Assembly (NCBI GenBank): GCA_016716085.1
Contig: JADJWY010000001.1
Coordinates: 310,001 to 374,000 of the forward strand
Source: Hahellaceae bacterium
GTDB taxonomy: Bacteria; Pseudomonadota; Gammaproteobacteria; Pseudomonadales; Oleiphilaceae
Direction: 5' to 3'
Length of the DNA: 64,000 nucleotides
Positions 35,212-44,431 of the stretch are shown here, piece by piece; the first letter of the stretch is position 1; every line of letters starts with the position of its first letter. The position numbers and the translations under genes were made by a program. The notes below the pieces were generated by a model. That model saw only the letters and a list, made by a program, of their open reading frames with translations, had not been told where the DNA came from and made no database searches.

Positions 35212-36354
35212 ATGCAGTCCCCTCAATCATCCTTTTTCACTGTTGAGCATCACTCGGATAAAGCCGTGCTGGTGCTGCACGGTGAGTGGATTATCGATCA
35301 TGTCAGCACGCTTGAGCAGCTTCTTGAGCAGTTGAAATCGGACCTGTCACATGCGTCGGAGCTGGAAGTACATGATCGCCAGGTTGAAGAGTTCGATCTG
35401 TCCGGTGCCTGGATACTGTATCGCTTCTGCCAGCAACTCAGACGCGGTGGATGCACCCTTAACCTGAATGCGCTGAAAGCCCACCACCTGGCCTTTATCG
35501 ACCAGATTATCCATGCGGATGGCGAGAAAGACCCTCCGGCTAAAACCTACCCCAGGCTTTTTAACCGGATTGCCGCGTTTGGAAAATTCTGTGTTGAAGG
35601 TATTCTGGCGACGAAAAGCTTCGTCACGTTTATGGGCCAGGTCTTCACCGTGATGGGCTATTGCCTGACCCACCCAAGTAAATTACGTTTTCCCTCGATC
35701 GTTCGGCATATTGAAGAAACTGGATTTAATGCCATCCCCATCGTCAGCCTGCTGGCCTTCCTGATCAGTATTGTACTGGCATACCAAGGCACCACCCAGC
35801 TGAGCCGCTTTGGTGCCGAGATCTATACCATCGACCTCGTCGCCATTTCCGTCCTGCGGGAAATGGGGGTGTTACTCACCGCCATCATGGTGGCCGGTCG
35901 CTCCGGCAGTGCATTCGCCGCCGAAATCGGTGTAATGAAATTAAATCAGGAAGTTGCCGCCATGCAGACGCTGGGCATCAACCCCATGCATGCCCTCATG
36001 GTTCCCCGCACGCTCGCCCTGATACTGACAATGCCCATGCTCACCCTGTTTGCCGATATCGTAGGTTTTGTCGGCGGGGCGGTGGTGTCTGTCCTTTCAC
36101 TGGACATCCCATTTTCCATGTTTATGGAACGCCTGCAGGCAACCGTCACGCTCACCCACTTTTTCGTCGGTTTGTGTAAGGCACCTGTTTTCGCATTCGT
36201 CATCGCAGTGATTGGTATTCGCCAGGGTTTCCTGGTGGAACATTCAGCAGAAGACGTCGGACGCAACACCACCCGAGCGGTCGTACAGTCAATTTTCGCG
36301 GTTATCGCGATTGATGCGCTCTTCTCGATCATTACGACAGAATTGGGGTATTGA
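35212..36354 (+). CDS. MlaE-family lipid ABC permease with N-terminal STAS domain
   Basis: 380 residues. Residues about 1-100 form a STAS domain (VLVLHGEWIIDHVSTLEQLLEQL; EEFDLSGAWILYRFCQQL), equivalent to MlaB. Residues 130-380 are the MlaE permease with its conserved QVFTVMGYCL region, FAAEIGVMKLNQEVAAMQTLGINPMHALMVPR and five or six membrane segments. MlaE moves phospholipids between the membranes with MlaF, MlaD and MlaB; fusing MlaB and MlaE removes the need for a separate gene. No strong ribosome site before the ATG. First of four genes. Confidence 0.92.
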   Translation: MQSPQSSFFTVEHHSDKAVLVLHGEWIIDHVSTLEQLLEQLKSDLSHASELEVHDRQVEEFDLSGAWILYRFCQQLRRGGCTLNLNALKAHHLAFIDQIIHADGEKDPPAKTYPRLFNRIAAFGKFCVEGILATKSFVTFMGQVFTVMGYCLTHPSKLRFPSIVRHIEETGFNAIPIVSLLAFLISIVLAYQGTTQLSRFGAEIYTIDLVAISVLREMGVLLTAIMVAGRSGSAFAAEIGVMKLNQEVAAMQTLGINPMHALMVPRTLALILTMPMLTLFADIVGFVGGAVVSVLSLDIPFSMFMERLQATVTLTHFFVGLCKAPVFAFVIAVIGIRQGFLVEHSAEDVGRNTTRAVVQSIFAVIAIDALFSIITTELGY

Positions 36355-36355
36355 G

Positions 36356-37210
36356 ATGCTCCGCCGGCAAGCCATCCGACCTCCCTCTCAATCGCTCTCC
36401 CGCCCCAAGGGTGGCGTTCACCTCACGGCGGAAGATAAGCACCGCAGCAAAATCATTACCGTGCGCAACCTGGTCAATCGTTTTGGCCCCCAGGTTGTTC
36501 ACGACAAGCTGGATCTTGATATCTTCCACGGCGAGATTCTGGGTATAGTCGGAGGATCAGGCACCGGCAAAACCGTACTGCTCAAATCCATTCTTGGCCT
36601 GCACAAACCCACCTCGGGGTCCATTTCCTTTTTGAGCGATGAGATTACCGCTAATCATGGCCGAACCGGACCCGCCACCTGGGGTGTCCTGTTTCAGTCC
36701 GGTGCCTTATTTTCGGGTTTGACCGTCCTTGAAAACATCTCAGCGCCACTTCTTGAACATACCCGGATTCGCCGTGAGACCGTCAAAGAATTGGCCATGT
36801 TGAAAATGCGCATGGTCGGACTGTCACTCAACGCCTGTCACAAATACCCCTCCGAACTGTCGGGCGGCATGATTAAACGCGCTGCCCTGGCAAGGGCGCT
36901 GGCGATCGATCCGCCCATTATATTCCTCGATGAACCGACCTCAGGGCTCGACCCTATCGCCGCGGAGGAGTTCGACGAGCTTATTCTATACTTAAAGAAC
37001 CACCTCGATTTAACCGTGGTTATGATTTCCCACGATCTGGATTCCCTCTTTAACACCTGTGATCGCATTGCGGTGTTAGTGGATAAAAAGATCGTGGTTG
37101 ACACACCTCACCAGATTGTAGAGGCTAACCACCCTTGGATCGCCCGCTACTTCGGCGGTAAGCGTGGACACACCCACAGACAACGTATTCGCGAAGGAAC
37201 GAAGGAGTAA
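36356..37210 (+). CDS. MlaF-like ABC ATPase for lipid transport
   Basis: 284 residues. Walker A GGSGTGKT, signature LSGGMIKR, Walker B IIFLDEPTSGLD, switch His in MISHDLD. The LSGGMIKRAALARALA form and the C-terminal PWIARYFGGKRG tail are typical of MlaF rather than peptide or drug ATPases. ATG at 36356 follows the mlaE stop directly; the frame open to 36212 lies inside mlaE and is not a start. It has an extra N-terminal arm of about 30 residues (RRQAIRPPSQSLSRPKGG). Confidence 0.92.
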   Translation: MLRRQAIRPPSQSLSRPKGGVHLTAEDKHRSKIITVRNLVNRFGPQVVHDKLDLDIFHGEILGIVGGSGTGKTVLLKSILGLHKPTSGSISFLSDEITANHGRTGPATWGVLFQSGALFSGLTVLENISAPLLEHTRIRRETVKELAMLKMRMVGLSLNACHKYPSELSGGMIKRAALARALAIDPPIIFLDEPTSGLDPIAAEEFDELILYLKNHLDLTVVMISHDLDSLFNTCDRIAVLVDKKIVVDTPHQIVEANHPWIARYFGGKRGHTHRQRIREGTKE

Positions 37211-37213
37211 GCA

Positions 37214-38149
37214 TTGGAACGAGAAGCACGTTACTTTCTGATCGGACTACTGATGCTGGCTTCGCTCGGGCTTTCGGTTGCCTTTGTACTCTGGACGGCG
37301 AACAGCCCGGATATTGACCGCAAGAAAATCGCAACCGTTCACTTTACTCAAAGTGTCAGCGGTTTGAGCGCAGGCAGCCGCGTGAGCTATTTAGGCGTTC
37401 CGGTCGGAAAAGTCATGGCGCTTAACCTCGCGGAAGCGCCGCAGGAGGGCGTTCTGGTCAAAATCGCCGTCGATCAGCGCACCCCGATTGCGCGCAACAC
37501 CGTGGCCAAACTTTCAACGTCTGGACTGACCGGCCAATCAAGCATAGAACTGGAACAGGCTGAACCGGTTTTAGGCGAAGCCACAGAGGAAGGGCTCCTG
37601 CCTGCAGACGATTCGATGCTTATCCCAGGAAAAGCCTCGGTGATTGCCAAGCTCGCCCAATCCGCTCCGGTAATTGCCGATAAAACAGAAGGTGTGCTGT
37701 CACGCATGGAGGCTTTTTTGTCTGAGGAAAACCAGACGGAGACCACCGCCATGATCCTGAGTCTTCGCCGGGCGTCCGGGGAATTTGAGGTCGCCGCGAA
37801 AGAAATGAAAACCCTGCTTTCAGAGATTCGACAGACGAACGAAACCCTGCAACAAACCATTCCAAACTACGATGCCTTTGCCATTCAACTGAATGAAAAG
37901 GCAATCCCGGAGTTCCGCGCCACCGCCGCGGACCTGAGCGCCACATCACGCCTGATTGCCTCACAAATGACGAACAATTCGCAGGTGTTCCGCGAGTTCA
38001 TCGCCGACAGCCGGGTTTCCATGCAGGTGATACGGGATCAGATCATCCAGACGGCCCAGAAGACCGAACAGTTCACCGAGGAGCTGAGGGCCAATCCGTC
38101 CCGGCTCATTTACCGTCAACCCGAAAATGGCATGGCTCTCGACGAATGA
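37214..38149 (+). CDS. MCE-domain (MlaD-like) lipid-binding protein
   Basis: 311 residues, one N-terminal membrane anchor (YFLIGLLMLASLGLSVAFVLW), an MCE domain at about residues 38-118 (VHFTQSVSGLSAGSRVSYLGVPVGKV), and a long helical C-terminal region, which in MCE proteins builds a tunnel or needle. The start is TTG at 37214 with GGAG eight bases before it. The helical tail makes this longer than E. coli MlaD (183 residues), closer to the MCE subunits of substrate-binding hexamers. Overlaps the next gene by 4 bases (ATGA). Confidence 0.9.
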   Translation: MEREARYFLIGLLMLASLGLSVAFVLWTANSPDIDRKKIATVHFTQSVSGLSAGSRVSYLGVPVGKVMALNLAEAPQEGVLVKIAVDQRTPIARNTVAKLSTSGLTGQSSIELEQAEPVLGEATEEGLLPADDSMLIPGKASVIAKLAQSAPVIADKTEGVLSRMEAFLSEENQTETTAMILSLRRASGEFEVAAKEMKTLLSEIRQTNETLQQTIPNYDAFAIQLNEKAIPEFRATAADLSATSRLIASQMTNNSQVFREFIADSRVSMQVIRDQIIQTAQKTEQFTEELRANPSRLIYRQPENGMALDE

Positions 38150-38796
38150 AACCACTGAAGATAAAACGGCTATTCCGATGCACCGGACTCATGGCAGGAC
38201 TGTTGCTCTTCTCAGGCTGCAGCTCACTGCTGACCGGCGAAGCACCGCCCGACTATCGCTATCAACTGGTTCCGGCTTCCAACCCGACATCTCCCCCGGC
38301 TGAAACCAAAGGCTTTCGTCCCTCATTGTTTGTTCAGCTAGGCACCGTTGGCATCGGACTGAGCGGTGACCGCATCGTGGCTCGCGATCCTCTGCGCGTT
38401 ACCCCGATCAAGGGGCTACGCTGGGTGGAACCCACAACGGATCTGGTCGAGAAAACCCTGACCCGCCACCTGGAGCAATCCGGTCTGTTCAGCTATGTGA
38501 CCGGTCAAAAAGGTGGCCCCCCTACGGATCTGGTTCTGGTCGTTGATCTCAGATCCCTTTACGTGAACCTGGACGAGCAAATCCCGGCCTCAGTGGATGT
38601 GGCCATTTCGCTGCGTCTGATTGATCGCTTGCAGAAACAACCGCTTGGCATTGCGATTCTGTCCGAGCATGAGCCACTCAAAGGTACCGACTCTGGCGCC
38701 ATCATCCAGGGCTTTCAGGCGGCAGCCTCCAGACTAATGACACGAGTGACACGTGAGCTGCAGCAGGATCTTGCATCCGTTTCACCATCCGCCTAG
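38146..38796 (+). CDS. ABC-type transport auxiliary lipoprotein (PqiC-like)
   Basis: 216 residues with lipobox LFSGC (Cys about 25) and the all-beta then helical layout of the auxiliary lipoproteins that accompany MCE transporters (GTVGIGLSGDRIVARDPLRV; RLIDRLQKQPLGI). It would sit in the outer membrane and meet the MCE protein in the periplasm. Coupled to mlaD by ATGA overlap. Together the four genes form a complete STAS-MlaE, MlaF, MlaD, lipoprotein set with no MlaC, so this is more like the PqiB/YebT type of bridge than the enteric Mla system. Confidence 0.85.
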   Translation: MKPLKIKRLFRCTGLMAGLLLFSGCSSLLTGEAPPDYRYQLVPASNPTSPPAETKGFRPSLFVQLGTVGIGLSGDRIVARDPLRVTPIKGLRWVEPTTDLVEKTLTRHLEQSGLFSYVTGQKGGPPTDLVLVVDLRSLYVNLDEQIPASVDVAISLRLIDRLQKQPLGIAILSEHEPLKGTDSGAIIQGFQAAASRLMTRVTRELQQDLASVSPSA

Positions 38797-38808
38797 ACTA
38801 CACGCCTG

Positions 38809-38892
38809 ACTTGTCGGGGAGCCTTAGGGCTGAGACCACCGCTGTGGGACCCGCTGAACCTGATCTGGCTAATACCAGCGTAGGGAACAAGT
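38809..38892 (+). promoter_or_regulatory. TPP riboswitch (THI element)
   Basis: The conserved THI-box is readable. A closing stem ACTTGT..ACAAGT brackets CGGGGAGCC, GGGCTGAGA and the ACCCGCTGAACCTGATCTGG core, then CTAATACCAGCGTAGGGA. It lies 100 bases before the thiC ATG. An inverted repeat CGGTT (38964-68) / AACCG (38974-78) just before the GGAG of thiC could be part of the expression platform that hides the ribosome site when TPP is bound, which would be translational control. Confidence 0.95.
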
Positions 38893-38991
38893 GCGGCCTC
38901 CTCCTGTAGCGTCCCCTCTGGTTTGTGGCGCTGCGCCGTGTGACCGATTCGCTTGATCTCTGCCGGTTAGCTCAACCGAACGGAGACTTCC

Positions 38992-40788
38992 ATGGCCCAC
39001 CCAGGCAACAACGAACACCCTGAATCCACCGCCGTCGAGCTGACCCTGGCGCCCCTGCCTGCCTCACGCAAAGTCTATCGCAGTAACGAGAGTGGCTCAG
39101 TCAAGGTCGCTCAGCGCGAGATTACCGTCAGCGCCTCCGCTGAAAGTGCTCACACTCGTGGTCAGACGGTGCCGGTCTACGATACCTCAGGCCCCTATAC
39201 CGACCCAGCGGCTACGATTGACGTCACCCTGGGGCTCGCACCGCTACGCGAGCAGTGGATTTGCGACCGTCAGGATACCGAAGTGCTGTCAAAGCCCTCC
39301 TCCTGGTATACCGATGCCCGTGCGCAGAATCTGACAGCGCAGGCCCAGCGTTTTCAACACACCCGCCAACCACGCCGGGCCCGCAGCGGACTCAATGTCA
39401 CTCAACTGCATTATGCCCGTCGCGGCATCATCACCCCGGAAATGGAATATATCGCGGTCAGGGAAAATCTGGGACTCAGTCGCGCCGAGATGCGTGATGC
39501 GATGGGGCGTCAGCATCCGGGGCAGTCGATGGGCGCCCGTATTCCTGACTACATCACGCCCGAATTTGTCTGCAGCGAAGTCGCCGCCGGGCGCGCGGTT
39601 ATCCCCAGTAACATTAACCACCCCGAAGCAGAACCCATGATCATCGGGCGCAACTTCCGGGTCAAGGTCAATGCCAATATTGGCAATTCAGCCGTCTGCT
39701 CGTCCATCGAAGAAGAAGTCGAGAAGCTGGTGTGGGCCACACGCTGGGGCGCTGATACTGTAATGGACCTATCTACCGGGCCGGCCATCCACGAAACCCG
39801 TGAATGGATTTTACGCAACAGTCCCGTCCCCATCGGCACCGTACCGATCTATCAGGCGCTGGAAAAAGTTGACGGCAATCCCGCCGACCTGAGTTGGGAG
39901 GTTTTTCGGGATACCCTGATTGAGCAGGCTGAGCAGGGCGTCGACTACTTCACCATTCATGCCGGGGTACTCAAAGACTACGTTCCTCTGACACGCAAAC
40001 GACTGACGGGGATCGTATCGCGTGGCGGCTCGATCATGGCAGGTTGGTGTCTGAAGCATCACAAAGAGAACTTTCTCTACACCCACTTCGAAGAAATCTG
40101 CGCGATTATGAAGGCCTACGATGTCAGCTTTTCACTGGGAGACGGGTTGCGTCCGGGCTGTATCGCAGATGCCAATGATGAGGCCCAGTTCAGCGAACTG
40201 CGTACACTGGGTGAACTCACCCGCATCGCCTGGAAACATGATGTGCAGACCATTATCGAAGGCCCTGGGCATGTCCCGATGCATTTGATTCAGCGGAATA
40301 TGGAAGAACAGCTCAAGCATTGCCATGAAGCACCCTTTTACACCCTGGGGCCACTCATCACAGACATAAGCCCAGGCTACGACCACTTCAGCTCCGGGAT
40401 TGGGGCGGCCATGATTGGCTGGATGGGGTGTGCGATGCTGTGCTATGTCACGCCGAAGGAACATCTTGGATTGCCCAATAAGGAAGACGTCAAACAGGGC
40501 TTGATGGCCTACAAAATTGCGGCTCACGCAGCGGATCTGGCCAAAGGCTTCCCTGGCGCACAGATTCGGGACAATGCCCTGTCTGCTGCCCGCTTTGCCT
40601 TCCGCTGGGAAGATCAGTTCAACCTGTCAATTGACCCACCCACGGCACGCAAGTTTCATGACGAAACCCTGCCCAAGGACGCCCACAAGGACGCCCGATT
40701 CTGCTCCATGTGTGGACCAAAATTCTGTTCGATGAAGATCACGCAGGATGTCCGGGACTCGGAACAGGCTTGTGAGCATGATAGCTAA
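38992..40788 (+). CDS. thiC: Phosphomethylpyrimidine synthase ThiC
   Basis: 598 residues. Radical SAM enzyme that turns aminoimidazole ribotide into hydroxymethylpyrimidine phosphate, the first pyrimidine step of thiamin synthesis. The C-terminal CSMCGPKFC (CX2CX4C) binds the 4Fe-4S cluster. Other ThiC marks are GIITPEMEYIAVRENLG, VNANIGNS and TIEGPGHVPMH. It is about 30 residues shorter than E. coli ThiC (631), mostly at the N-terminus. First gene of the thi operon, under the TPP riboswitch. Confidence 0.97.
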   Translation: MAHPGNNEHPESTAVELTLAPLPASRKVYRSNESGSVKVAQREITVSASAESAHTRGQTVPVYDTSGPYTDPAATIDVTLGLAPLREQWICDRQDTEVLSKPSSWYTDARAQNLTAQAQRFQHTRQPRRARSGLNVTQLHYARRGIITPEMEYIAVRENLGLSRAEMRDAMGRQHPGQSMGARIPDYITPEFVCSEVAAGRAVIPSNINHPEAEPMIIGRNFRVKVNANIGNSAVCSSIEEEVEKLVWATRWGADTVMDLSTGPAIHETREWILRNSPVPIGTVPIYQALEKVDGNPADLSWEVFRDTLIEQAEQGVDYFTIHAGVLKDYVPLTRKRLTGIVSRGGSIMAGWCLKHHKENFLYTHFEEICAIMKAYDVSFSLGDGLRPGCIADANDEAQFSELRTLGELTRIAWKHDVQTIIEGPGHVPMHLIQRNMEEQLKHCHEAPFYTLGPLITDISPGYDHFSSGIGAAMIGWMGCAMLCYVTPKEHLGLPNKEDVKQGLMAYKIAAHAADLAKGFPGAQIRDNALSAARFAFRWEDQFNLSIDPPTARKFHDETLPKDAHKDARFCSMCGPKFCSMKITQDVRDSEQACEHDS

Positions 40789-41890
40789 ACCGACCATTGG
40801 CATTGCCGGAGGCGGTCTTTTGGGCTGCCTCCTGGCCTGGCGACTCTTACGCCAGGGTTGCAAGGTGAGCGTGTATGAGCGCGATGCGCTCACAATGAAT
40901 CGTTCAGCTGGCTGGACGGCCGCCGGAATGATCTCCCCTCTGAGTGAACTGGTCAGTGCGGAGCCCTGCATCTTTGAATGGGGCATGGCGAGTTTGCGCA
41001 TGTGGCCGGAGTGGATCAAGGCACTGGAAGAGGACAGCGGTTGCACGGTAGCGTATCGACAATTGGGTTCCATTGTCGTCGCCCACCCTCGTGACCAGTC
41101 GGAACTCCGTCAGTTTAAGCAGGCGCTTAACTATAAGTTGCGGCAGCATCCGACGGAAAGTCCCCTGATGGGCCACCTGGAAGAACCGGATACCCCTGCA
41201 CTCCGTGCGATGGAGCCTTCCCTTTCCGCCAGTCTGGGCGCCGGGCTGTTTCTACCCAATGAGGCTCAGGTACACAGTCGTGAGCTACTCTCGGCCCTGC
41301 GGGTTGCCGTTCGAAAGCAAGGGGGAGCCTGGTACGCCGATCACGACGTAAGGACCGTTGAACCCGGTCGCTTGCACATAGGCGCTGATAAAAAGACCTT
41401 TGACTGGACAATAGATGTCCGGGGCATGGGTGCCCAAGCTCAGCAAAAAGGGCTCCGTGGGGTGCGCGGGGAAGTGATGCTGATCGAGTCGAAGGAAGTA
41501 CACTTCCAGCGCCCGATCCGTCTGATGCATCCTCGCTACAAACTGTATGTTGTGCCACGGAACACCAACCAGTTGTTTATCGGCGCAACCGAAATCGAAG
41601 CGGAAGACTACAGCCCGATCAGCCTGCAATCCTCACTTGAACTTGGCAGCGCGCTGTATACACTGAACCCCGCACTTGCCGAAGCCAGAATTCTGGAAAC
41701 CGCCAGTAACTGTCGACCGACCCTGCCGGACAATCTGCCCCGGATCGACCTGCAACCGGGCTATCTGTCCATCAATGGCCTCTACCGTCATGGCTATCTG
41801 CTGGCCCCAGCCTTAATTCAGCAAAGCTTGTCGCAACTCCCTTTTCAGGATACCCGCGACACGGCGTCACACCGGAGATCGGCCCGATGA
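40778..41890 (+). CDS. thiO: Glycine oxidase ThiO
   Basis: 370 residues. FAD site IGIAGGGLLGCLLAWRLL at the N-terminus, then SAGWTAAGMISP, the ThiO/DAO-family loop near the active site, and NGLYRHGYLLAPAL at the end. ThiO oxidises glycine to dehydroglycine (iminoacetate) for the thiazole ring; it replaces the anaerobic radical enzyme ThiH, so thiazole synthesis here is oxygen-dependent. ATG at 40778 overlaps thiC by 11 bases. Usual length. Confidence 0.92.
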   Translation: MIAKPTIGIAGGGLLGCLLAWRLLRQGCKVSVYERDALTMNRSAGWTAAGMISPLSELVSAEPCIFEWGMASLRMWPEWIKALEEDSGCTVAYRQLGSIVVAHPRDQSELRQFKQALNYKLRQHPTESPLMGHLEEPDTPALRAMEPSLSASLGAGLFLPNEAQVHSRELLSALRVAVRKQGGAWYADHDVRTVEPGRLHIGADKKTFDWTIDVRGMGAQAQQKGLRGVRGEVMLIESKEVHFQRPIRLMHPRYKLYVVPRNTNQLFIGATEIEAEDYSPISLQSSLELGSALYTLNPALAEARILETASNCRPTLPDNLPRIDLQPGYLSINGLYRHGYLLAPALIQQSLSQLPFQDTRDTASHRRSAR

Positions 41891-42090
41891 CCATAACGCT
41901 AATTCTAAACGGCAAACCTTTCCAACTTGACGGAGAGCCGCGGATCGAAACCCTGCTGACGCAAACGGCAACCGAAGGCCGTTTCGTGGTCGCCTTAAAT
42001 GGCGAATTGCTGCCCAGGACCTGCTACGCCACCACGTTCCTGCAGGCCAATGATCAGATTGACATACTCTTTCCCATCGCCGGAGGCTAA
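41887..42090 (+). CDS. thiS: Sulfur carrier protein ThiS
   Basis: 67 residues, beta-grasp fold, ending in the essential Gly-Gly (FPIAGG) that is adenylated by ThiF and converted to a thiocarboxylate. The TLILNGKPFQL start and the QIDILFPIAGG end are classic. Coupled to thiO (ATGA overlap). ThiF, which activates it, is not in this window. Confidence 0.95.
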   Translation: MTITLILNGKPFQLDGEPRIETLLTQTATEGRFVVALNGELLPRTCYATTFLQANDQIDILFPIAGG

Positions 42091-42095
42091 CCCCC

Positions 42096-42896
42096 ATGTC
42101 TGATGTGCTGAGACTTTATGGTGAAACCTTCAACAGCCGCTTGTTGATCGGCTCTGCGCTCTACCCTTCCCCTGCCGTGATGGCTGACTCGATCCGGGCC
42201 AGCGGCGCCGAACTGGTCACGCTCTCGCTACGCCGCCAGACGGCAGGATCGGGGGACGGGCAGGCCTTCTGGGATCAACTCCGTCAGACTGGCTGCCGAT
42301 TACTCCCCAATACCGCGGGCTGCCGCAGCGCACGTGAAGCGATCGCTCTGGCGGAAATGGCGCGGGAGCTGTTTGAAACCGACTGGCTCAAACTGGAAGT
42401 AATCGGCGATGACTACACCTTGCAACCCTGCCCCTACGGTCTGATCGAAGCCGCTGAAAGCCTGATCAAGCGAGGGTTTAAGGTGTTGCCATACTGTACC
42501 GATGACCTGATTGTATGTCAGCGACTACTCGATGTGGGCTGCCAGGTGCTTATGCCCTGGGGTGCTCCGATTGGCACGGGTCTCGGCCTGCTCAATCGTT
42601 ACCATTTACGGACCTTGCGCGACCGCCTGCCCGATACCCCCCTGATTATCGACGCTGGCCTGGGTGCGCCCTCCCAGGCCTGTGAAGCAATGGAGATGGG
42701 CTTCGACGGCGTGCTCCTGAACACGGCGATTGCCAAAGCTGACGACCCAGTCACCATGGCGCGTGCGTTTGCCATGGCCGTACAATCTGGTCGCTATGCT
42801 TTCACCGCCGGCCTGATGCAAACCCGTCAGACCGCCAGCCCCAGCACGCCATTACCCGGACTCCCCTTCTGGCACCAGCAGGACGCCCCAGTATGA
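42096..42896 (+). CDS. thiG: Thiazole synthase ThiG
   Basis: 266 residues, TIM barrel. It combines deoxyxylulose phosphate, ThiS thiocarboxylate and dehydroglycine into thiazole phosphate. FNSRLLIGSALYPSP is the usual N-terminal block; the region WLKLEVIGDDYTLQPCPYGLIEAAESLIKRGFKVLPYCTDD in family members holds the substrate-binding site (seen here from residue 100 on), and MPWGAPIGTGLG and IIDAGLGAPSQA bind phosphate. The start lies 5 bases after thiS. Confidence 0.95.
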   Translation: MSDVLRLYGETFNSRLLIGSALYPSPAVMADSIRASGAELVTLSLRRQTAGSGDGQAFWDQLRQTGCRLLPNTAGCRSAREAIALAEMARELFETDWLKLEVIGDDYTLQPCPYGLIEAAESLIKRGFKVLPYCTDDLIVCQRLLDVGCQVLMPWGAPIGTGLGLLNRYHLRTLRDRLPDTPLIIDAGLGAPSQACEAMEMGFDGVLLNTAIAKADDPVTMARAFAMAVQSGRYAFTAGLMQTRQTASPSTPLPGLPFWHQQDAPV

Positions 42897-44431
42897 ACCC
42901 AGCCTGCCCTACCCCAGGCATCTTGATTATCTCGGCCAGCGACAGTGCCGGTTGCAGTGGCTTGCAAGCCGATTTGCGCACCGCCCAAGGGCTCATGGTA
43001 CATCCGCTCTCCGTTGTCACTGCAACGACCGCACAGACCCCCACCCGGCTGCTGGCCGCACATCCCGTCTCTATCGAGGGATTCACGAAGCAGCTAGAGG
43101 CGGTTAAAGCACTGCCCTTTCAGGCCGTAAAGATCGGCGCGCTACCCGATCCGAACTGCCTGCCCGTGCTGAAGGACTGGCTGGCAACGCTGGCGGTACC
43201 CGTCGTGCTCGACCCGGTGCTGGATACCTCATCCGGCCAGGTGCTCGGCATGCCGGCAGATGCACTGAAAACCCTTTTGCCTTATTGTACGGTTATCACG
43301 CCCAACGTACCCGAAGCCCTGGCGCTGACAGGCTTGCCGGCTGGGAGCGGGTTACCCATGCTGGCAAAAGCCCTGAGTGCCTTCGGCTGTCATGTCTATC
43401 TGAAAGGCGGACACGCTGAGCCAGGTCAGATTCCTGCTTCGATGGCAGATGACTCCGTGGATTATCTGCAATGGCCTGACAACAGCCCAACGCCACTACC
43501 GTCTTCAGAAGGACAGGCCTGGTTACTACAAAAGCGGGGTACTTACCCCTATCAACGCGGGACGGGCTGCACCCTCTCCACTGCGCTGGCTGCCTTCATC
43601 GCACGAGGGGAAACCCTTGCCGATGCCTGCGTGCTGGCCAACGCCTACGTCGCCCAGGGACTGAAAGCCGCTTATCCGGTCAGCGACGCGCGTGGCCCCA
43701 TCGCTCAACAGGGTTGGCCTTTACAGTTGGATGATTACCCGACGGTCGTTGATGATCCCGCCTGGTTAACACTGCCAAATTTTGCACCCTGCCGCCCACT
43801 GGGGCTCTATCCGGTAGTTGATTCCGTAAACTGGATCAAACGCCTGCTTCCTCTCAAGGTTCCGACCTGTCAGTTGCGTATCAAGCAGGCCTCCCCGGAC
43901 AGGCTCAAATCAGCTATACAGGAGGCTGTCGGCATTGGAAAAGCGCACGACTGCCAACTCTTCATTAACGATTACTGGCAACTCGCCATCGAGACCGGGG
44001 CTTATGGTGTTCATCTGGGTCAGGAAGATTTAAGTACCGCAGATTTGACCGCCATTGCCCGCAGTGGTTTACGTTTGGGCATCAGCACACATGGTGAATA
44101 TGAATGGGCCCGCGCGCGCAGCTTACGCCCCAGCTATCTTGCCATCGGCGCGATCTTCAACACGCAAACCAAACCCGTGCGGGTAGTCGGATTGGAACGC
44201 CTGACACGCTGGGTTCCTCTCTTACAGCGCCGTCTGCCAGCCGACGCCTCCGCCAGCACGTACTCTGGTCCACCACTCACGGCGATTGGTGGCATCGATC
44301 TGACAAAGGCCGCGTCTGTGCTCGCAACGGGTGTGGGCTCGATTGCCGTCGTGTCAGCCATTACCCGAGCGGTTGCCCCCGAGACAGCAACCCGCCAGCT
44401 ACTCGATTTGCACTTGCCCACGCATCGGTAA
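42893..44431 (+). CDS. thiDE: Bifunctional HMP(-P) kinase / thiamin-phosphate synthase (ThiD-ThiE fusion)
   Basis: 512 residues. The first half is ThiD: ISASDSAGCSGLQADLRT near the N-terminus, DPVLDTSSGQVL, PNVPEALALTG and the ATP-site GTGCTLSTALAAFIARG. From about residue 300 it is ThiE: GLYPVVDS, the pyrophosphate-binding FINDYWQLAIETGAYGVHLGQEDL, LGISTHGEYEW, IGAIFNTQTKP and the terminal IGGIDLTKA. One protein phosphorylates HMP to HMP-PP and joins it to thiazole phosphate. ThiD lacks the usual long C-terminal helix pair and ends early at the fusion. Translationally coupled to thiG (ATGA). Convergent with the next gene, whose stop lies 33 bases inside this one. Confidence 0.93.
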   Translation: MNPACPTPGILIISASDSAGCSGLQADLRTAQGLMVHPLSVVTATTAQTPTRLLAAHPVSIEGFTKQLEAVKALPFQAVKIGALPDPNCLPVLKDWLATLAVPVVLDPVLDTSSGQVLGMPADALKTLLPYCTVITPNVPEALALTGLPAGSGLPMLAKALSAFGCHVYLKGGHAEPGQIPASMADDSVDYLQWPDNSPTPLPSSEGQAWLLQKRGTYPYQRGTGCTLSTALAAFIARGETLADACVLANAYVAQGLKAAYPVSDARGPIAQQGWPLQLDDYPTVVDDPAWLTLPNFAPCRPLGLYPVVDSVNWIKRLLPLKVPTCQLRIKQASPDRLKSAIQEAVGIGKAHDCQLFINDYWQLAIETGAYGVHLGQEDLSTADLTAIARSGLRLGISTHGEYEWARARSLRPSYLAIGAIFNTQTKPVRVVGLERLTRWVPLLQRRLPADASASTYSGPPLTAIGGIDLTKAASVLATGVGSIAVVSAITRAVAPETATRQLLDLHLPTHR

